Shown piece after piece: positions 1 through 8,059 of a stretch of DNA of 64,000 bases (positions are counted from its first letter, which is position 1; each line of letters starts with the position of its first letter). The notes beneath the pieces were generated by a model, which was not told where the DNA came from, made no database searches, and saw only the letters and a program-made list of their open reading frames with translations. A program made the position numbers and the translations under genes. This stretch comes from Acidimicrobiia bacterium (GTDB taxonomy: Bacteria > Actinomycetota > Acidimicrobiia > Acidimicrobiales > Poriferisodalaceae): NCBI GenBank assembly GCA_022827265.1, contig JAJDTF010000034.1, positions 23,319-87,318 of the forward strand, given 5' to 3'.

Positions 1-26
1 GCGACGCCCCGGCCGGTAGCGACGGT

Positions 27-704
27 TCAGCTCAGGTGCTGGGCGAAGTGGTCCAGGGTGCGCTGCTTGGCCAGCGCCGCTGCGTCAGGATGAAAGCTGG
101 TTCGGGCGTCGCAGTTGAAGCCGTGATCGGCGCCGTCGTAGATGTGCACGGTGATGTGGTCCCAGCGCTCGTCGATGGCATGCACGTTCTCGAGCGGGAT
201 GCCGTGGTCCTCGGTGCCGAAGTGCAGCAACAGCGGAGCAGTGGGCCGCTCGTCGAGGTGCGGCATGATCTGACCGCCGTAGTAGCCCGACGCCGCAGCG
301 ATCTTGTCGGCCAGGCGAGCTGAGGCCACGTAGCACATCGACCCGCCCCAGCAATAGCCGACGATGCCGACCTTGCCGCCGTCGGCAGCGCAATCGGCCG
401 CCGCCGAGATGTCGTCCATGACCTGGTCCACAGTGAGATCTTCGAAGGCGATCTTGCGCCCGACGTCGATGCCCTCGGCGTTGTAGCCGAGTTCGACGCC
501 GCCCTGCACACGGTCGAACAGTGCGGGCGCTACCGCCAGGTAGCCGTCGGCCGCATAGCCGTCAGCCACGCTGCGGATGTGGTCGTTCACACCGAAGATC
601 TCCTGCACGACCACCACACCGCCCTTGGGCGGACCGTCAGGATCGGCCCGGTATGCGCTGAAGGTCACGCCGTCTGAAGCTGTCAAGGAAATCGTCTGTC
701 CCAT
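27..704 (-). CDS. Dienelactone hydrolase family protein
   Basis: Predicted soluble alpha/beta-hydrolase of the dienelactone hydrolase family, which opens lactone or ester bonds using a Cys-Asp-His triad. The translated protein (225 aa, normal length for the family) has the nucleophile elbow GYCWGG, an Asp in GTEDHGIP and a His in DHGFNC, which together supply the triad. The open frame reaches 818, but the family N-terminus (MGQTISLT) fits a start at 704. It is transcribed away from the DUF3800 gene, and the real substrate cannot be read from sequence. Carboxymethylenebutenolidase is only the founding activity of the family. Confidence 0.88.
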   Translation of the reverse strand: MGQTISLTASDGVTFSAYRADPDGPPKGGVVVVQEIFGVNDHIRSVADGYAADGYLAVAPALFDRVQGGVELGYNAEGIDVGRKIAFEDLTVDQVMDDISAAADCAADGGKVGIVGYCWGGSMCYVASARLADKIAAASGYYGGQIMPHLDERPTAPLLLHFGTEDHGIPLENVHAIDERWDHITVHIYDGADHGFNCDARTSFHPDAAALAKQRTLDHFAQHLS

Positions 705-1041
705 AGCGCCAATGTCTAGCGGCCCGAGCGCCGCCGGGGCTCGTGTCCGGCGTGCGTCTCGCTCGAGACGCGTCAGACAATCACCCACTACGACCACTAG
801 CCCCTTGGAACCAATCATCTAGATGCGGCGTGCGTCGCTTGGTTGACGGCGACCGACAAGCCCATCACCGCCCGGGAGCTTGCAGGTGCTGTGCGTGCAG
901 GCTCTGCCTTGCTGCCTGCCGGTCTGACAGCCCGTGCGAGGGAACAACCCGGGGGAACAGGCCCGACAGCGCGCTGACCTGCGCTTTCTCGGTGCCGGCC
1001 TGGCAGGACTCGTAAACTGCTCGCGGGGCTAGGTTCGCCGT
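705..1041. other. Divergent intergenic region (337 bp)
   Basis: Non-coding gap between the minus-strand hydrolase and the plus-strand DUF3800 gene. It must hold promoters for both directions, but I see no convincing -35/-10 pair, repeat or RNA gene in it. Confidence 0.5.
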
Positions 1042-1812
1042 GTGTCACCGGTGCCCGACTACTTGGAAGTCCACGTCGATGAGACCGGGGACCGCGGGTT
1101 CGGACCAAAGGCGTCGCCGGTGTTCTGCCTCGCCGCGACTGTGTTCAGACACTCCAAGGCTCATCTCATCGCCGCGGCGATGCGTGATCTCAACCAGTCC
1201 TTGGCTCGTGACAACGAGCCCATGCACGCGAGAAACCACCTGCGCAGCCACGACCGCAGGATGGAGGCATGCGAGCGTCTCGGCGCGCTGAGGGGAACGG
1301 TGCGGTTGCTGTATGTGGTGCTCCCCAAGAAGCTCGTCAACGATGACTCGTTTCTGCGCGACCCGGTTGGTGCCTACAACTACCCCGTCAAGTTCCTGCT
1401 CGAGCGAGTGAGCTGTCTCGCTCGCGAGGTTGAGTGCCGAGCGCACATCACGTTGGCTGCTGTTCGAGGGTTGCCATCTCGACAGATACGCGAGTACGTC
1501 AACCGGCTCTATCGATCGCCGAGTTCCTCGAGCGTGGAGTGGCCGTGGCTGGCACCGCCGCTCCGCTTTGTGCCGGCCGAGCAGCGGGTCGGACTTCAGT
1601 GGGCTGACATCGCCGCGATGGCGATGTACCAAGCCATCGTTCCCAAGCCGAACCCGCCGCGACGAGTGGAGCCTGCGTACATGAACGCGCTTGCTCCGGC
1701 TGTGTGGGGGAAACGCGACTTGGAGTCCTATGCGGTCAAGTCGATGATCGACGGCTGGCACACGAGCCAAACCTGGTGGCCGGAGTTCGCGGCGCGGGTC
1801 CCTGTTCAGTGA
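1042..1812 (+). CDS. DUF3800 domain-containing protein
   Basis: A 256-aa protein with the two hallmarks of DUF3800: an N-terminal acidic motif VDETGD (residues 12-17) and a distal QWADIAA motif with Asp189. The spacing of the acidic residues suggests a metal-dependent RNase H-like active site. That is inference from family fold predictions and is not visible directly. Family members are often found in mobile or defence-associated DNA, and their biochemical role is poorly known. Translation starts at GTG 1042. It stands alone, with an unrelated membrane gene about 250 bp downstream. Confidence 0.75.
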   Translation: MSPVPDYLEVHVDETGDRGFGPKASPVFCLAATVFRHSKAHLIAAAMRDLNQSLARDNEPMHARNHLRSHDRRMEACERLGALRGTVRLLYVVLPKKLVNDDSFLRDPVGAYNYPVKFLLERVSCLAREVECRAHITLAAVRGLPSRQIREYVNRLYRSPSSSSVEWPWLAPPLRFVPAEQRVGLQWADIAAMAMYQAIVPKPNPPRRVEPAYMNALAPAVWGKRDLESYAVKSMIDGWHTSQTWWPEFAARVPVQ

Positions 1813-1997
1813 CGCGAAACGAGGAACCGGGCCGACTCAGTGGCATTTGCCAAGTGACACGGTTGCCCGCGCCGTCGGTTGGTCCCGCGCTCCTCGCCCC
1901 AACAGTGTATACACCCGAACCAACATGTGTCTGATCACTAGCCGGTAGCTCAGCTTCCGCTAGCCGGTTGCCGGGTTATCAGTACCTGCCCTCGAAC

Positions 1998-2022
1998 GGG
2001 ACTGTCAGATTTTGACAGTCCC
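1998..2022. promoter_or_regulatory. Perfect 10-bp inverted repeat, TGTCA-N5-TGACA core
   Basis: GGGACTGTCA (1998-2007) is followed after a 5-nt spacer by its exact reverse complement TGACAGTCCC (2013-2022). It lies between the DUF3800 gene and the start of the membrane-protein gene (2066). No T-run follows on either strand, so an operator or recombinase site fits better than an intrinsic terminator. Confidence 0.55.
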
Positions 2023-2065
2023 CACTGCCGTGAAATCATCCCCGAGTTTCCTAAGGTGCTCGGTC

Positions 2066-3270
2066 ATGGACGGCCCCGGCGAGTCAAGCAACGAGCACGA
2101 CCTCGCAGCCGAGCGACACCGGTGCGAGCGGTGGTTCGTTCACCAAGGATTGCCGCAGCTGATCCACGACTATTCCGCAACCACCGACGTGCTCACCCGC
2201 GCCGCGCCCTTCTTGGCGTTCGTGGTGTTCATCGAGTTCTTCTTGGTATTTGGCGACCGATGGACGGGCTGGGCCCAAGCGGGCATCTTCGTGGTGGGCC
2301 TGGCGGCAATGGCGGGGGCTATGGCGCTCGTGAACCGCATCCGCGGCCGGCGCCTGTGGCAGCTGCCCGAGCGGTTCGGTCCGTGGGAGGTGCTGGCCTA
2401 TCTCGGGCTCGGTGCCGTGTTTGCCGGTCTGGGATCGTCCAACGCGGTCATCGTCGACGCGGCCTTCACCTTGGGCCTGAATGTGGTGCTGCTCGGCGGC
2501 GCGTATGTGGTGACCAGCTGGGGCCTGGTGCCGATGGTGCGTTGGTCGGTGGGTCAGTTGTGGCGCCAGGTGGGTCAAATGACAACGCTACTTGCCAAGT
2601 CGCTCCCGATCCTGCTGGTGTTCTCGGCGTTCATCTTCCTCAATGCCGAGATGTGGCAGGTGGCCCACGACTTCACACTTCCGTTCTTCGCCATGGTGGC
2701 CGGCCTGCTCGTCGCCGTCGGGGCGCTGTTCTTGGGCATCTCTGTGCGGCGCCTTGCGGTGGACCTTGCTCGCTTCTCCTCCTGGGCCGACGTGCGCTCT
2801 CGCTGCGCAGACACGCCGGTGACCCACTTGGTGCCTGGCGACGATGCGCCCCGCCGGACGCGCCGCCGCTGGGACGCCGGGCCCGGTCCAATGTGAGCCT
2901 GCTGCTGTTCGTAGCTCAGAGCATCCAGACCGTGCTCGTGGCGGTGATCGTTACTGGCTTCTATGTGCTGTTCGGCATGTTCACCGTGCGCGAGAGCACG
3001 TTGATGCAGTGGACCACGCTGAGCCAGCTCACCTGGGCAGAGTCGTGGGCGCTGCGTGTGCCTCTGTGGGGCGAGGAACTGCTGTACAGCCGCCAGTTGA
3101 TGCTGGTGGCGGCCTTCATCGGGCTGTTCTCCGGCCTGCAGTTCGCCGTATCGGTCGTGCTCGACTCCGGCTACCGCTCAGAGTTCGCCGAGGACATGAC
3201 CGACGAGCTGCGCGAGGCACTGGCCGTGCGAGCCGTCTACCACCGAACCCTGGTCACCGAAACACCCTGA
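2066..3270 (+). pseudogene. Integral membrane protein, frameshifted near 2845-2870
   Basis: Two open frames together make one membrane protein. The first part (to the TGA at 2894) has hydrophobic segments around 2200-2340, 2390-2540 and 2600-2750. The second part continues in another frame (…PPLGRRARSNVSLLL…) to the TGA at 3268-3270 with further membrane helices. Restoring one missing C in the CCCC run near 2848-2851 would join them as …DDAPPPDAPPLGRRARSN…, which resembles the continuous ~400-aa actinobacterial membrane family. The start at ATG 2066 is supported by AAGGTG 7 nt upstream. Alternatively the parts are two coupled genes, because a GTG at 2893 overlaps the stop as GTGA. A sequencing error is also possible. 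Function unknown. Confidence 0.6.
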
Positions 3271-3406
3271 GGCGCCTACGGCGTCGACGAAGGACCAGCC
3301 GAATCGAGGCTGCGTCCCAGCGCGGACCTCGCGCAGCAGTAATCGATCTTTTACCTTCGACAGGCATCGCTAGAGTCGCATACCAACGAGAAGCGGGAGG
3401 TCGAAG

Positions 3407-3646
3407 ATGGCAGACATGCTGATTCCGGATGTCCCGGACGATGTTGTCGCTGCGGTCGATGCGAACGCGGACCGGGCGGGACTCTCGCAGGCCGACTACA
3501 TGCACCGAGTGCTCCTGCACGAGCGGGACCGCGCGCGCGCCGCCGAGGCACCGACGCCTGAAGACCCGCTGGAGTGCTTCCGCAAGCTCGCTGAGACGTT
3601 CGCTGACGCGAAGGACCCAGAGGTTATGGCCGCCGCATGGCGGTGA
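3407..3646 (+). CDS. vapB: VapB-type antitoxin (ribbon-helix-helix-like)
   Basis: A 79-aa acidic protein whose N-terminus (MADMLIPDVPDDVVAAVDANADRAG…) has the short strand-helix-helix pattern of RHH antitoxins. The Ala/Glu-rich C-terminal tail would wrap the toxin. GGGAGGT lies just before the ATG. The stop region overlaps the next gene by 10 bp, which gives the translational coupling usual in TA operons. Inferred role: binds and neutralises the downstream PIN toxin and represses its own promoter. Confidence 0.75.
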   Translation: MADMLIPDVPDDVVAAVDANADRAGLSQADYMHRVLLHERDRARAAEAPTPEDPLECFRKLAETFADAKDPEVMAAAWR

Positions 3647-4077
3647 CCGAGTGGCTCGTAGATACCTCCGCCTTGGTTCGGCTTGAGGCCGCCCGCGACG
3701 CGACGGAGTGGTTCACACGAATCCAGCGCGGACTCGTGCACATCTCAACCGTCACAAGGTTGGAACTCGGCTTTTCCGCGCGATCTGCCTCGCAGTACCG
3801 GCAGCGCTTTGCAGAATTCCCCCTGAACAAGATGCTGAGGCAAGAGCTGACGCCGATGGCCGAGGGTCGAGCTGTCGAAGTTCAACTGCTGCTGGCGGAG
3901 CAGGGTCGCCACCGGGCTCCGTCAGTTGCGGACCTCCTGCTCGCTGCGACCGCCGAGCTTGCCGGACTCACCGTTCTGCATGTTGACAAAGACTTCGACC
4001 TCATCGCGGAGATCACCGGCCAGCCCGTCGAAAGGCTCGCAATCGTGCCGCGGGCCACGAGGGGTCCATTGGATTAA
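3637..4077 (+). CDS. vapC: VapC-type PIN domain ribonuclease toxin
   Basis: A 146-aa PIN-domain protein. The conserved acidic quartet is visible: Asp in LVDTSALV near the N-terminus, Glu in TRLELGF, Asp in PSVADLLLAA, and Asp residues in VDKDFDLIAE. VapC toxins cleave specific RNAs (often initiator tRNA or rRNA) in a metal-dependent way, but the target here is unknown. The gene overlaps its antitoxin by 10 bp and converges on the amidohydrolase gene, sharing 4 bp at the stop codons. Confidence 0.85.
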   Translation: MAVTEWLVDTSALVRLEAARDATEWFTRIQRGLVHISTVTRLELGFSARSASQYRQRFAEFPLNKMLRQELTPMAEGRAVEVQLLLAEQGRHRAPSVADLLLAATAELAGLTVLHVDKDFDLIAEITGQPVERLAIVPRATRGPLD

Positions 4078-5240
4078 CTCAGGCCCATGAAGCGGCGGGC
4101 GTTGGTGTAGACGACCTCGTCGCGCAGGCTGCTCACCTCGTCGTCGAAGCCTTCGAAGGTCTCGTTGAGCTCGGCGAGCGCGCCGGGGAAGGTGCAGTCG
4201 TAGTGGGGGTAGTCGGAGCCCCACACGACGGTGTGGGCGAGGCCCATCGCGGCGACCTGCTCGAAGGCCTCGCCCTCGCCGGCTTCCATGGTCACGAAGC
4301 ACTGCTCGGAGAAGATCTCTGTGGGGTCGCGCTTGAGCCGGGGCACGAGGTGGCCCATGGCTTCCTTGTGCTCGTCGAGGCGGTCGAGCCAGTAGGGCAG
4401 CCAGCCCAGGCCCGACTCGAAGAACCCCACCCGCAGCATCGGATGGTCGTCGAGCACGCCGGAGGCCACCATCTCCATCACCGAGGCCATCTGCTCGAAC
4501 GGGTGGCAGACCATGTGGACGTAGAACTGGTTCTCGTAGCGGGTCTTGGCGAAGCTCGGCATGCCCGAGCCGAAGCTGCCGTGGATGCCGACCGTCAGGT
4601 CATGATGCTCGGCGGCCGACCACACGCGGTACATGTCGTCGGAGAACAGCTCAAGGCCGCCATAGCGCTCAGGACGGAAGGTGATGCCGGTCAGTCCGGC
4701 ATTGGCGACCTCTTCGATCACCTTGACTGCCCCGTCGATCGACTGCAGCGGGCACACGCCCATGCCGAACAGCCGGTTCGGATCCTCCGAGCAGAAGTCG
4801 GTCATCCAGCGGTTGTACGCACGGGCATTCTCGACGGCGATGTCAGGGTCGTTGATGTCGCCCGAGATCAGCATGAGCGACGGGAACATCAGCGCCGCAT
4901 CGAGACCCTCGTCGTCCATCACCGACAAGCGAGCGGCCGGGTCGTAGCTGCCGGGCACGATGTCGTCCCAGGTGACATCAGTGCCGTATGCGTGCGGGAT
5001 GCACGCCGGCGCGATCCCGTTGCGCAGCCTCTTGCCCTCGACGAACATGGCGTCGCTGCCGTCGTCCATGATCCGGCACTGCGCGATCAGATCCCGGTAC
5101 TTGGGATCGGCGTACTCCTCCCACACCGACGTCGGCTCGGCGATGTGCGCGTCCGCGTCGTAGACCGGCACCTTGCCATTGACCGGTTTGGGTCCGCGGT
5201 TGCGGTCCTGGGTAAAGGATGTGGTCTCGGTCACCGTCAT
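4074..5240 (-). CDS. Amidohydrolase family protein (ACMSD-like, amidohydrolase_2)
   Basis: A 388-aa metal-dependent TIM-barrel hydrolase or decarboxylase. The first strand carries the Asp-x-His metal motif (YDADAHI, residues 28-34), later His residues are in VGIHGSFG and VHMVCHPFEQ, and the C-terminal Asp is in VWGSDYPHYD. That motif, with conserved WxSDYPH, is typical of the ACMSD/amidohydrolase_2 group acting on aromatic-derived acids. The start at 5240 is chosen because GGGAGG lies 8 nt upstream. It ends the long minus-strand catabolic block and follows the Rieske gene by 86 bp. It probably hydrolyses or decarboxylates a ring-cleavage or oxygenation product, but the substrate is unknown. 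Confidence 0.85.
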   Translation of the reverse strand: MTVTETTSFTQDRNRGPKPVNGKVPVYDADAHIAEPTSVWEEYADPKYRDLIAQCRIMDDGSDAMFVEGKRLRNGIAPACIPHAYGTDVTWDDIVPGSYDPAARLSVMDDEGLDAALMFPSLMLISGDINDPDIAVENARAYNRWMTDFCSEDPNRLFGMGVCPLQSIDGAVKVIEEVANAGLTGITFRPERYGGLELFSDDMYRVWSAAEHHDLTVGIHGSFGSGMPSFAKTRYENQFYVHMVCHPFEQMASVMEMVASGVLDDHPMLRVGFFESGLGWLPYWLDRLDEHKEAMGHLVPRLKRDPTEIFSEQCFVTMEAGEGEAFEQVAAMGLAHTVVWGSDYPHYDCTFPGALAELNETFEGFDDEVSSLRDEVVYTNARRFMGLS

Positions 5241-5326
5241 GTCACGGCCTCCCCATTGCCCCTGTGCACCCATTCTGCCCCACTCCCGAGGCCCGGCGCG
5301 GAGCGAACCGGTGGTGACCGAGCGGC

Positions 5327-6406
5327 TCAGCCCGCCGGGGCGAGCGAGATGTCACCGTCGGCGATGCTGATGAGCCAGCGGCGGTACATCACCGTGCCCA
5401 AGTCAGCACCCTTGACGTGCATTTCCGCCGTGAGATCCACCGGCAATTCCTCGGGCCGCTGCGACTCCACGATCGGCTGATCCTGACCCAGGATGACGTA
5501 CTGCATCTCGTGGAAGTCCTGATCGCGGTCGTGGGCGTAGTTGCGTGCGACAAACGTGAAGCAGCGTGTCTGCCGTCGGCTGACCGGTGCAACCACGACG
5601 AACAGCACGTAGTCCTCGGTGACACCTGCGGAGCTGTTGAGCTTCATGGCGTTCGGCATGTACACCCGGTAGCGCTTCCACGCGTCGTAGGTCTCCCCGG
5701 CATGGGTGACGGCCGAGTTCTTGACATTGTCGGTGTACTCGACGAAAGGACCGGCCGTTATCCGCAGCTCGGCACCGTGGCGGCTCACCTCGTAGTCGGC
5801 GATCTCCGCTTCGTCCCGGTCGCCGAGAATGCCATGGTGGACATGAGCGAAGTGAGAGAAGTCGAAGTAGTTCTCCAAGCGCCGAGCCAGCGAGCAGTTC
5901 CACTCATACGGCGGGAATCGCATGATGCGGTACTCGGGATCTTCGAGCTCGGGGAACTCCGCCGGCGGGAAGAGCGGCGTCCCGCCGGCCAGGCAGGTCC
6001 ACACCAGCCCCGCCGCCTCGACAGCGGGATACACCGGCAGCTGGGCGACGAGCTTGCCGTTGAGCTCGGGGCGGGCCGGGATGTCTACGACCGTTCCTTC
6101 CCGGTCGTAGGCCCAGCCGTGGTAGGAGCATCGCAGGTTGCAGCCATCGATCCTGCCCAGTGACAGCGCCGAGCCCCGGTGCCGGCAGACATCGTGAAAA
6201 ACATGAGCCTCGCCGTCGAGGCGTGCCACGGCCAGGCGGGTGTCGAACAGCGTGGCCTGCAGCGGTTCGTCGGTCAGGTCGTCGGAGAACGCGACTGGAT
6301 GCCAGAAGCGCTTGAGCTGTTCATACAACCGCTCCTCGCCTGCCATGTCGAGCTGGGTGTTGCCATGCAACTCGAGTTCCGCGGAGGCCCGCTCTGCGAT
6401 GGTCAT
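5327..6406 (-). CDS. Rieske non-haem iron oxygenase, alpha subunit
   Basis: A 359-aa aromatic-ring or demethylating oxygenase. The Rieske [2Fe-2S] site is C74-x-H76 and C93-x2-H96 (CRHRG…CSYHGW). The catalytic mononuclear iron site is ENYFDFSHFAHVHH (D182, H185, H190). Length and the C-terminal DQPIVESQ…P motif resemble VanA/PaO-type oxygenases. The start ATG at 6406 overlaps the ferredoxin stop as ATGA, so the two are coupled and the ferredoxin is the likely electron donor. It is paralogous to the enzyme at 16268-17320. No ferredoxin reductase is encoded nearby. The substrate is probably processed with the molybdenum hydroxylase upstream. Confidence 0.92.
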   Translation of the reverse strand: MTIAERASAELELHGNTQLDMAGEERLYEQLKRFWHPVAFSDDLTDEPLQATLFDTRLAVARLDGEAHVFHDVCRHRGSALSLGRIDGCNLRCSYHGWAYDREGTVVDIPARPELNGKLVAQLPVYPAVEAAGLVWTCLAGGTPLFPPAEFPELEDPEYRIMRFPPYEWNCSLARRLENYFDFSHFAHVHHGILGDRDEAEIADYEVSRHGAELRITAGPFVEYTDNVKNSAVTHAGETYDAWKRYRVYMPNAMKLNSSAGVTEDYVLFVVVAPVSRRQTRCFTFVARNYAHDRDQDFHEMQYVILGQDQPIVESQRPEELPVDLTAEMHVKGADLGTVMYRRWLISIADGDISLAPAG

Positions 6407-6639
6407 GCTGTGCTTTCTCCCTCTCGTCGGACCACCTTGATGGCATCCATCGGGCAGCAGGCCTCTGCTCGCTCCGCCTTCGCGACCAAGTCGGCGGGTA
6501 TCTCCGTCTGCAGGACTTCGAGGGTCAGGCGATCGTCGCTCACGCGGAATATCTCCGACGCCAGCGACGTGCACATTCCTGAGACGACGCAGATGCCCTC
6601 GTCGAACTCGATCGTCGCTGCCGGTTGTGGCTCAACCAT
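6403..6639 (-). CDS. Small ferredoxin (3Fe-4S/4Fe-4S type)
   Basis: A 78-aa ferredoxin with Cys motifs CVVSGMC near the N-terminus and CCPMDAI near the C-terminus, the pattern of single-cluster ferredoxins that feed actinobacterial P450s or Rieske oxygenases. The start at 6639 has GGGGAGG nine nt upstream. A TTG further upstream at 6660 is less likely. It overlaps the molybdenum-hydroxylase small subunit by 8 bp and the Rieske gene by 4 bp, so all three are co-translated. Inferred role: electron transfer to the Rieske oxygenase. Confidence 0.85.
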   Translation of the reverse strand: MVEPQPAATIEFDEGICVVSGMCTSLASEIFRVSDDRLTLEVLQTEIPADLVAKAERAEACCPMDAIKVVRREGESTA

Positions 6640-7159
6640 CGCCGTGCGCCTCCCCGCCAACGCCCGCGGCGTCCCGTGAACCGGCTCGTTCGATGCCCCA
6701 CGCCCGCTCGACGGCGGCCATGATGTTCTGATAGCCGGTACACCGACACAGATTCCCTGACAGCAACTCGACCGTGCGGTCCCGCCAATCGTCCGGGTCG
6801 ACGCTCTCCAACGTCATCAGAAAGCCGGCTGTGCAGAAGCCGCACTGCAGCGCGTAGCTCTCGTGGAACGCCTGCTGCATCGGCGACAGCGCCGTCCCGT
6901 CAGCCGTGAGGCTCTCCACGGTGCGCACATCGGCGCCATGGGCTTGGACAGCGAGCATGAGGCACGAACGCACGGCGTCGCCATTGACCATGACGGTGCA
7001 TGCTCCGCAATAGCCATGCTCGCAGCCCACGTGGGTGCCGGTGAGGCCGACGACATCTCTGATGTAGTCCGACAGCAGCAGCCGTACGGGCACGCGGTGA
7101 TGGTGCGACCGACCGTTGATGTCGACGTGAACGTCGGCCTCACGCGCCGTGTCAATCAT
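6632..7159 (-). CDS. Molybdenum hydroxylase small subunit, 2x[2Fe-2S] (CoxS/XdhC-like)
   Basis: A 175-aa iron-sulfur subunit of the xanthine dehydrogenase/CO dehydrogenase family. The plant-type [2Fe-2S] site is C46-x4-C51-x2-C54…C66 (CEHGYCGAC), and the second cluster uses C106-x2-C109 and C138-x-C140 (CGFC…CRC). It passes electrons from the molybdenum centre to FAD in the medium subunit encoded just upstream. It sits 33 bp after that gene and overlaps the ferredoxin gene. The C-terminus is about 15 residues longer than usual. Confidence 0.93.
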   Translation of the reverse strand: MIDTAREADVHVDINGRSHHHRVPVRLLLSDYIRDVVGLTGTHVGCEHGYCGACTVMVNGDAVRSCLMLAVQAHGADVRTVESLTADGTALSPMQQAFHESYALQCGFCTAGFLMTLESVDPDDWRDRTVELLSGNLCRCTGYQNIMAAVERAWGIERAGSRDAAGVGGEAHGDG

Positions 7160-7192
7160 CGGCGTGCTTCCTCCCCAACCTCCACGGTAACC

Positions 7193-8059
7193 CTATGGGG
7201 CTTCATGCGATTCCAAGACGCTGCGGACCGTTCGCACCACCAGCGCCGTCACGGCATCGCGGCGGTACCAGCCCGGTGCGTGGGTGTCGTCGAACACCTC
7301 AGTGGTGTCGGCAGCAACGGCATCGGTGATGGCCTCGATCGAGTGATCGCCCGCCCAGCCGGCCAGCACATCCTCAGCGTTGCGCATACGGGTCGGCACG
7401 CCGCGAAGCCCGAATCCGACGAGCCGGGCAGTGCGCACCGCGCCGTCCTGGGCCTCGACGACGGCGACCAGGCCGGCGAGGGCGAAGTCTCCTGCACGCC
7501 GGCACACCTCGTCCACAACCGTCACCGCGCCCGACGGCGGCCGCCTGAACAGCGCATCGGTCACCAGCTCCCCGTCCTCGACGACCGTGGTGAACGGGCC
7601 TGTGACGAAATCCGCCGCAGGCACCTCGCGTCGGCCCCGCGGCCCACTGATGCCGATGAGCGCGTCAGAGGCAAGCGCCAGCGCTGGCAGCTCTGCAGCC
7701 GGGTCGGCATGGGCAAGGCTGCCGCAGACCGTGCCCCGGTTGCGGATCTGCAGGTGTCCGACGTGGCGAAGCGTCGCCCGCAGACCGGGCACAGCCTGGG
7801 CAGCGTCGGCATCATCCAGCACGCGGGTCTGGGTGGCAGCAGCGCCGACACGCACTCCGGCGGCGTCGCAGGACACCGTGTCAAGTCCGTCCACATCGCA
7901 GATATCGACGAGCAGCGACATTTCGGCCAGGCGAAAGTTCATGGCCGGGATCAGGCTCTGACCGCCCGCCAGCACTCGCGACGCTTCTGTGCTGCCCAGG
8001 GCCTCGACGGCTTCTGCCACACTGCGGGGCCGGGCATAGTCGAACGCCGAGGGCTTCAC
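7193..8059 (-). CDS. Molybdenum hydroxylase medium subunit, FAD-binding (CoxM-like)
   Basis: A 288-aa FAD subunit of a three-subunit molybdenum hydroxylase. Its FAD motifs are AGGQSLIP near the N-terminus and the NRGTVCGSLAHADP motif near residue 110. The N-terminus KPSAFDYARP is the family standard and fixes a GTG start at 8059, which overlaps the stop of the large subunit as GTGA. The frame is open to 8227, but that extension lies inside the large-subunit gene and is rejected. It relays electrons to an unknown acceptor. Confidence 0.92.
   Translation of the reverse strand: MKPSAFDYARPRSVAEAVEALGSTEASRVLAGGQSLIPAMNFRLAEMSLLVDICDVDGLDTVSCDAAGVRVGAAATQTRVLDDADAAQAVPGLRATLRHVGHLQIRNRGTVCGSLAHADPAAELPALALASDALIGISGPRGRREVPAADFVTGPFTTVVEDGELVTDALFRRPPSGAVTVVDEVCRRAGDFALAGLVAVVEAQDGAVRTARLVGFGLRGVPTRMRNAEDVLAGWAGDHSIEAITDAVAADTTEVFDDTHAPGWYRRDAVTALVVRTVRSVLESHEAP

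Noticed and set aside
1939..2010. tRNA-like sequence (GCCGGTAGCTCAG … CTCGAAC)
   Set aside because: D-arm-like and T-loop-like pieces occur, but no complementary acceptor stem or anticodon arm can be formed.
3637..5240. Overlap of VapC and amidohydrolase as a fused or regulatory unit
   Set aside because: The genes are convergent and share only four bp at their stops, which is common in compact genomes.
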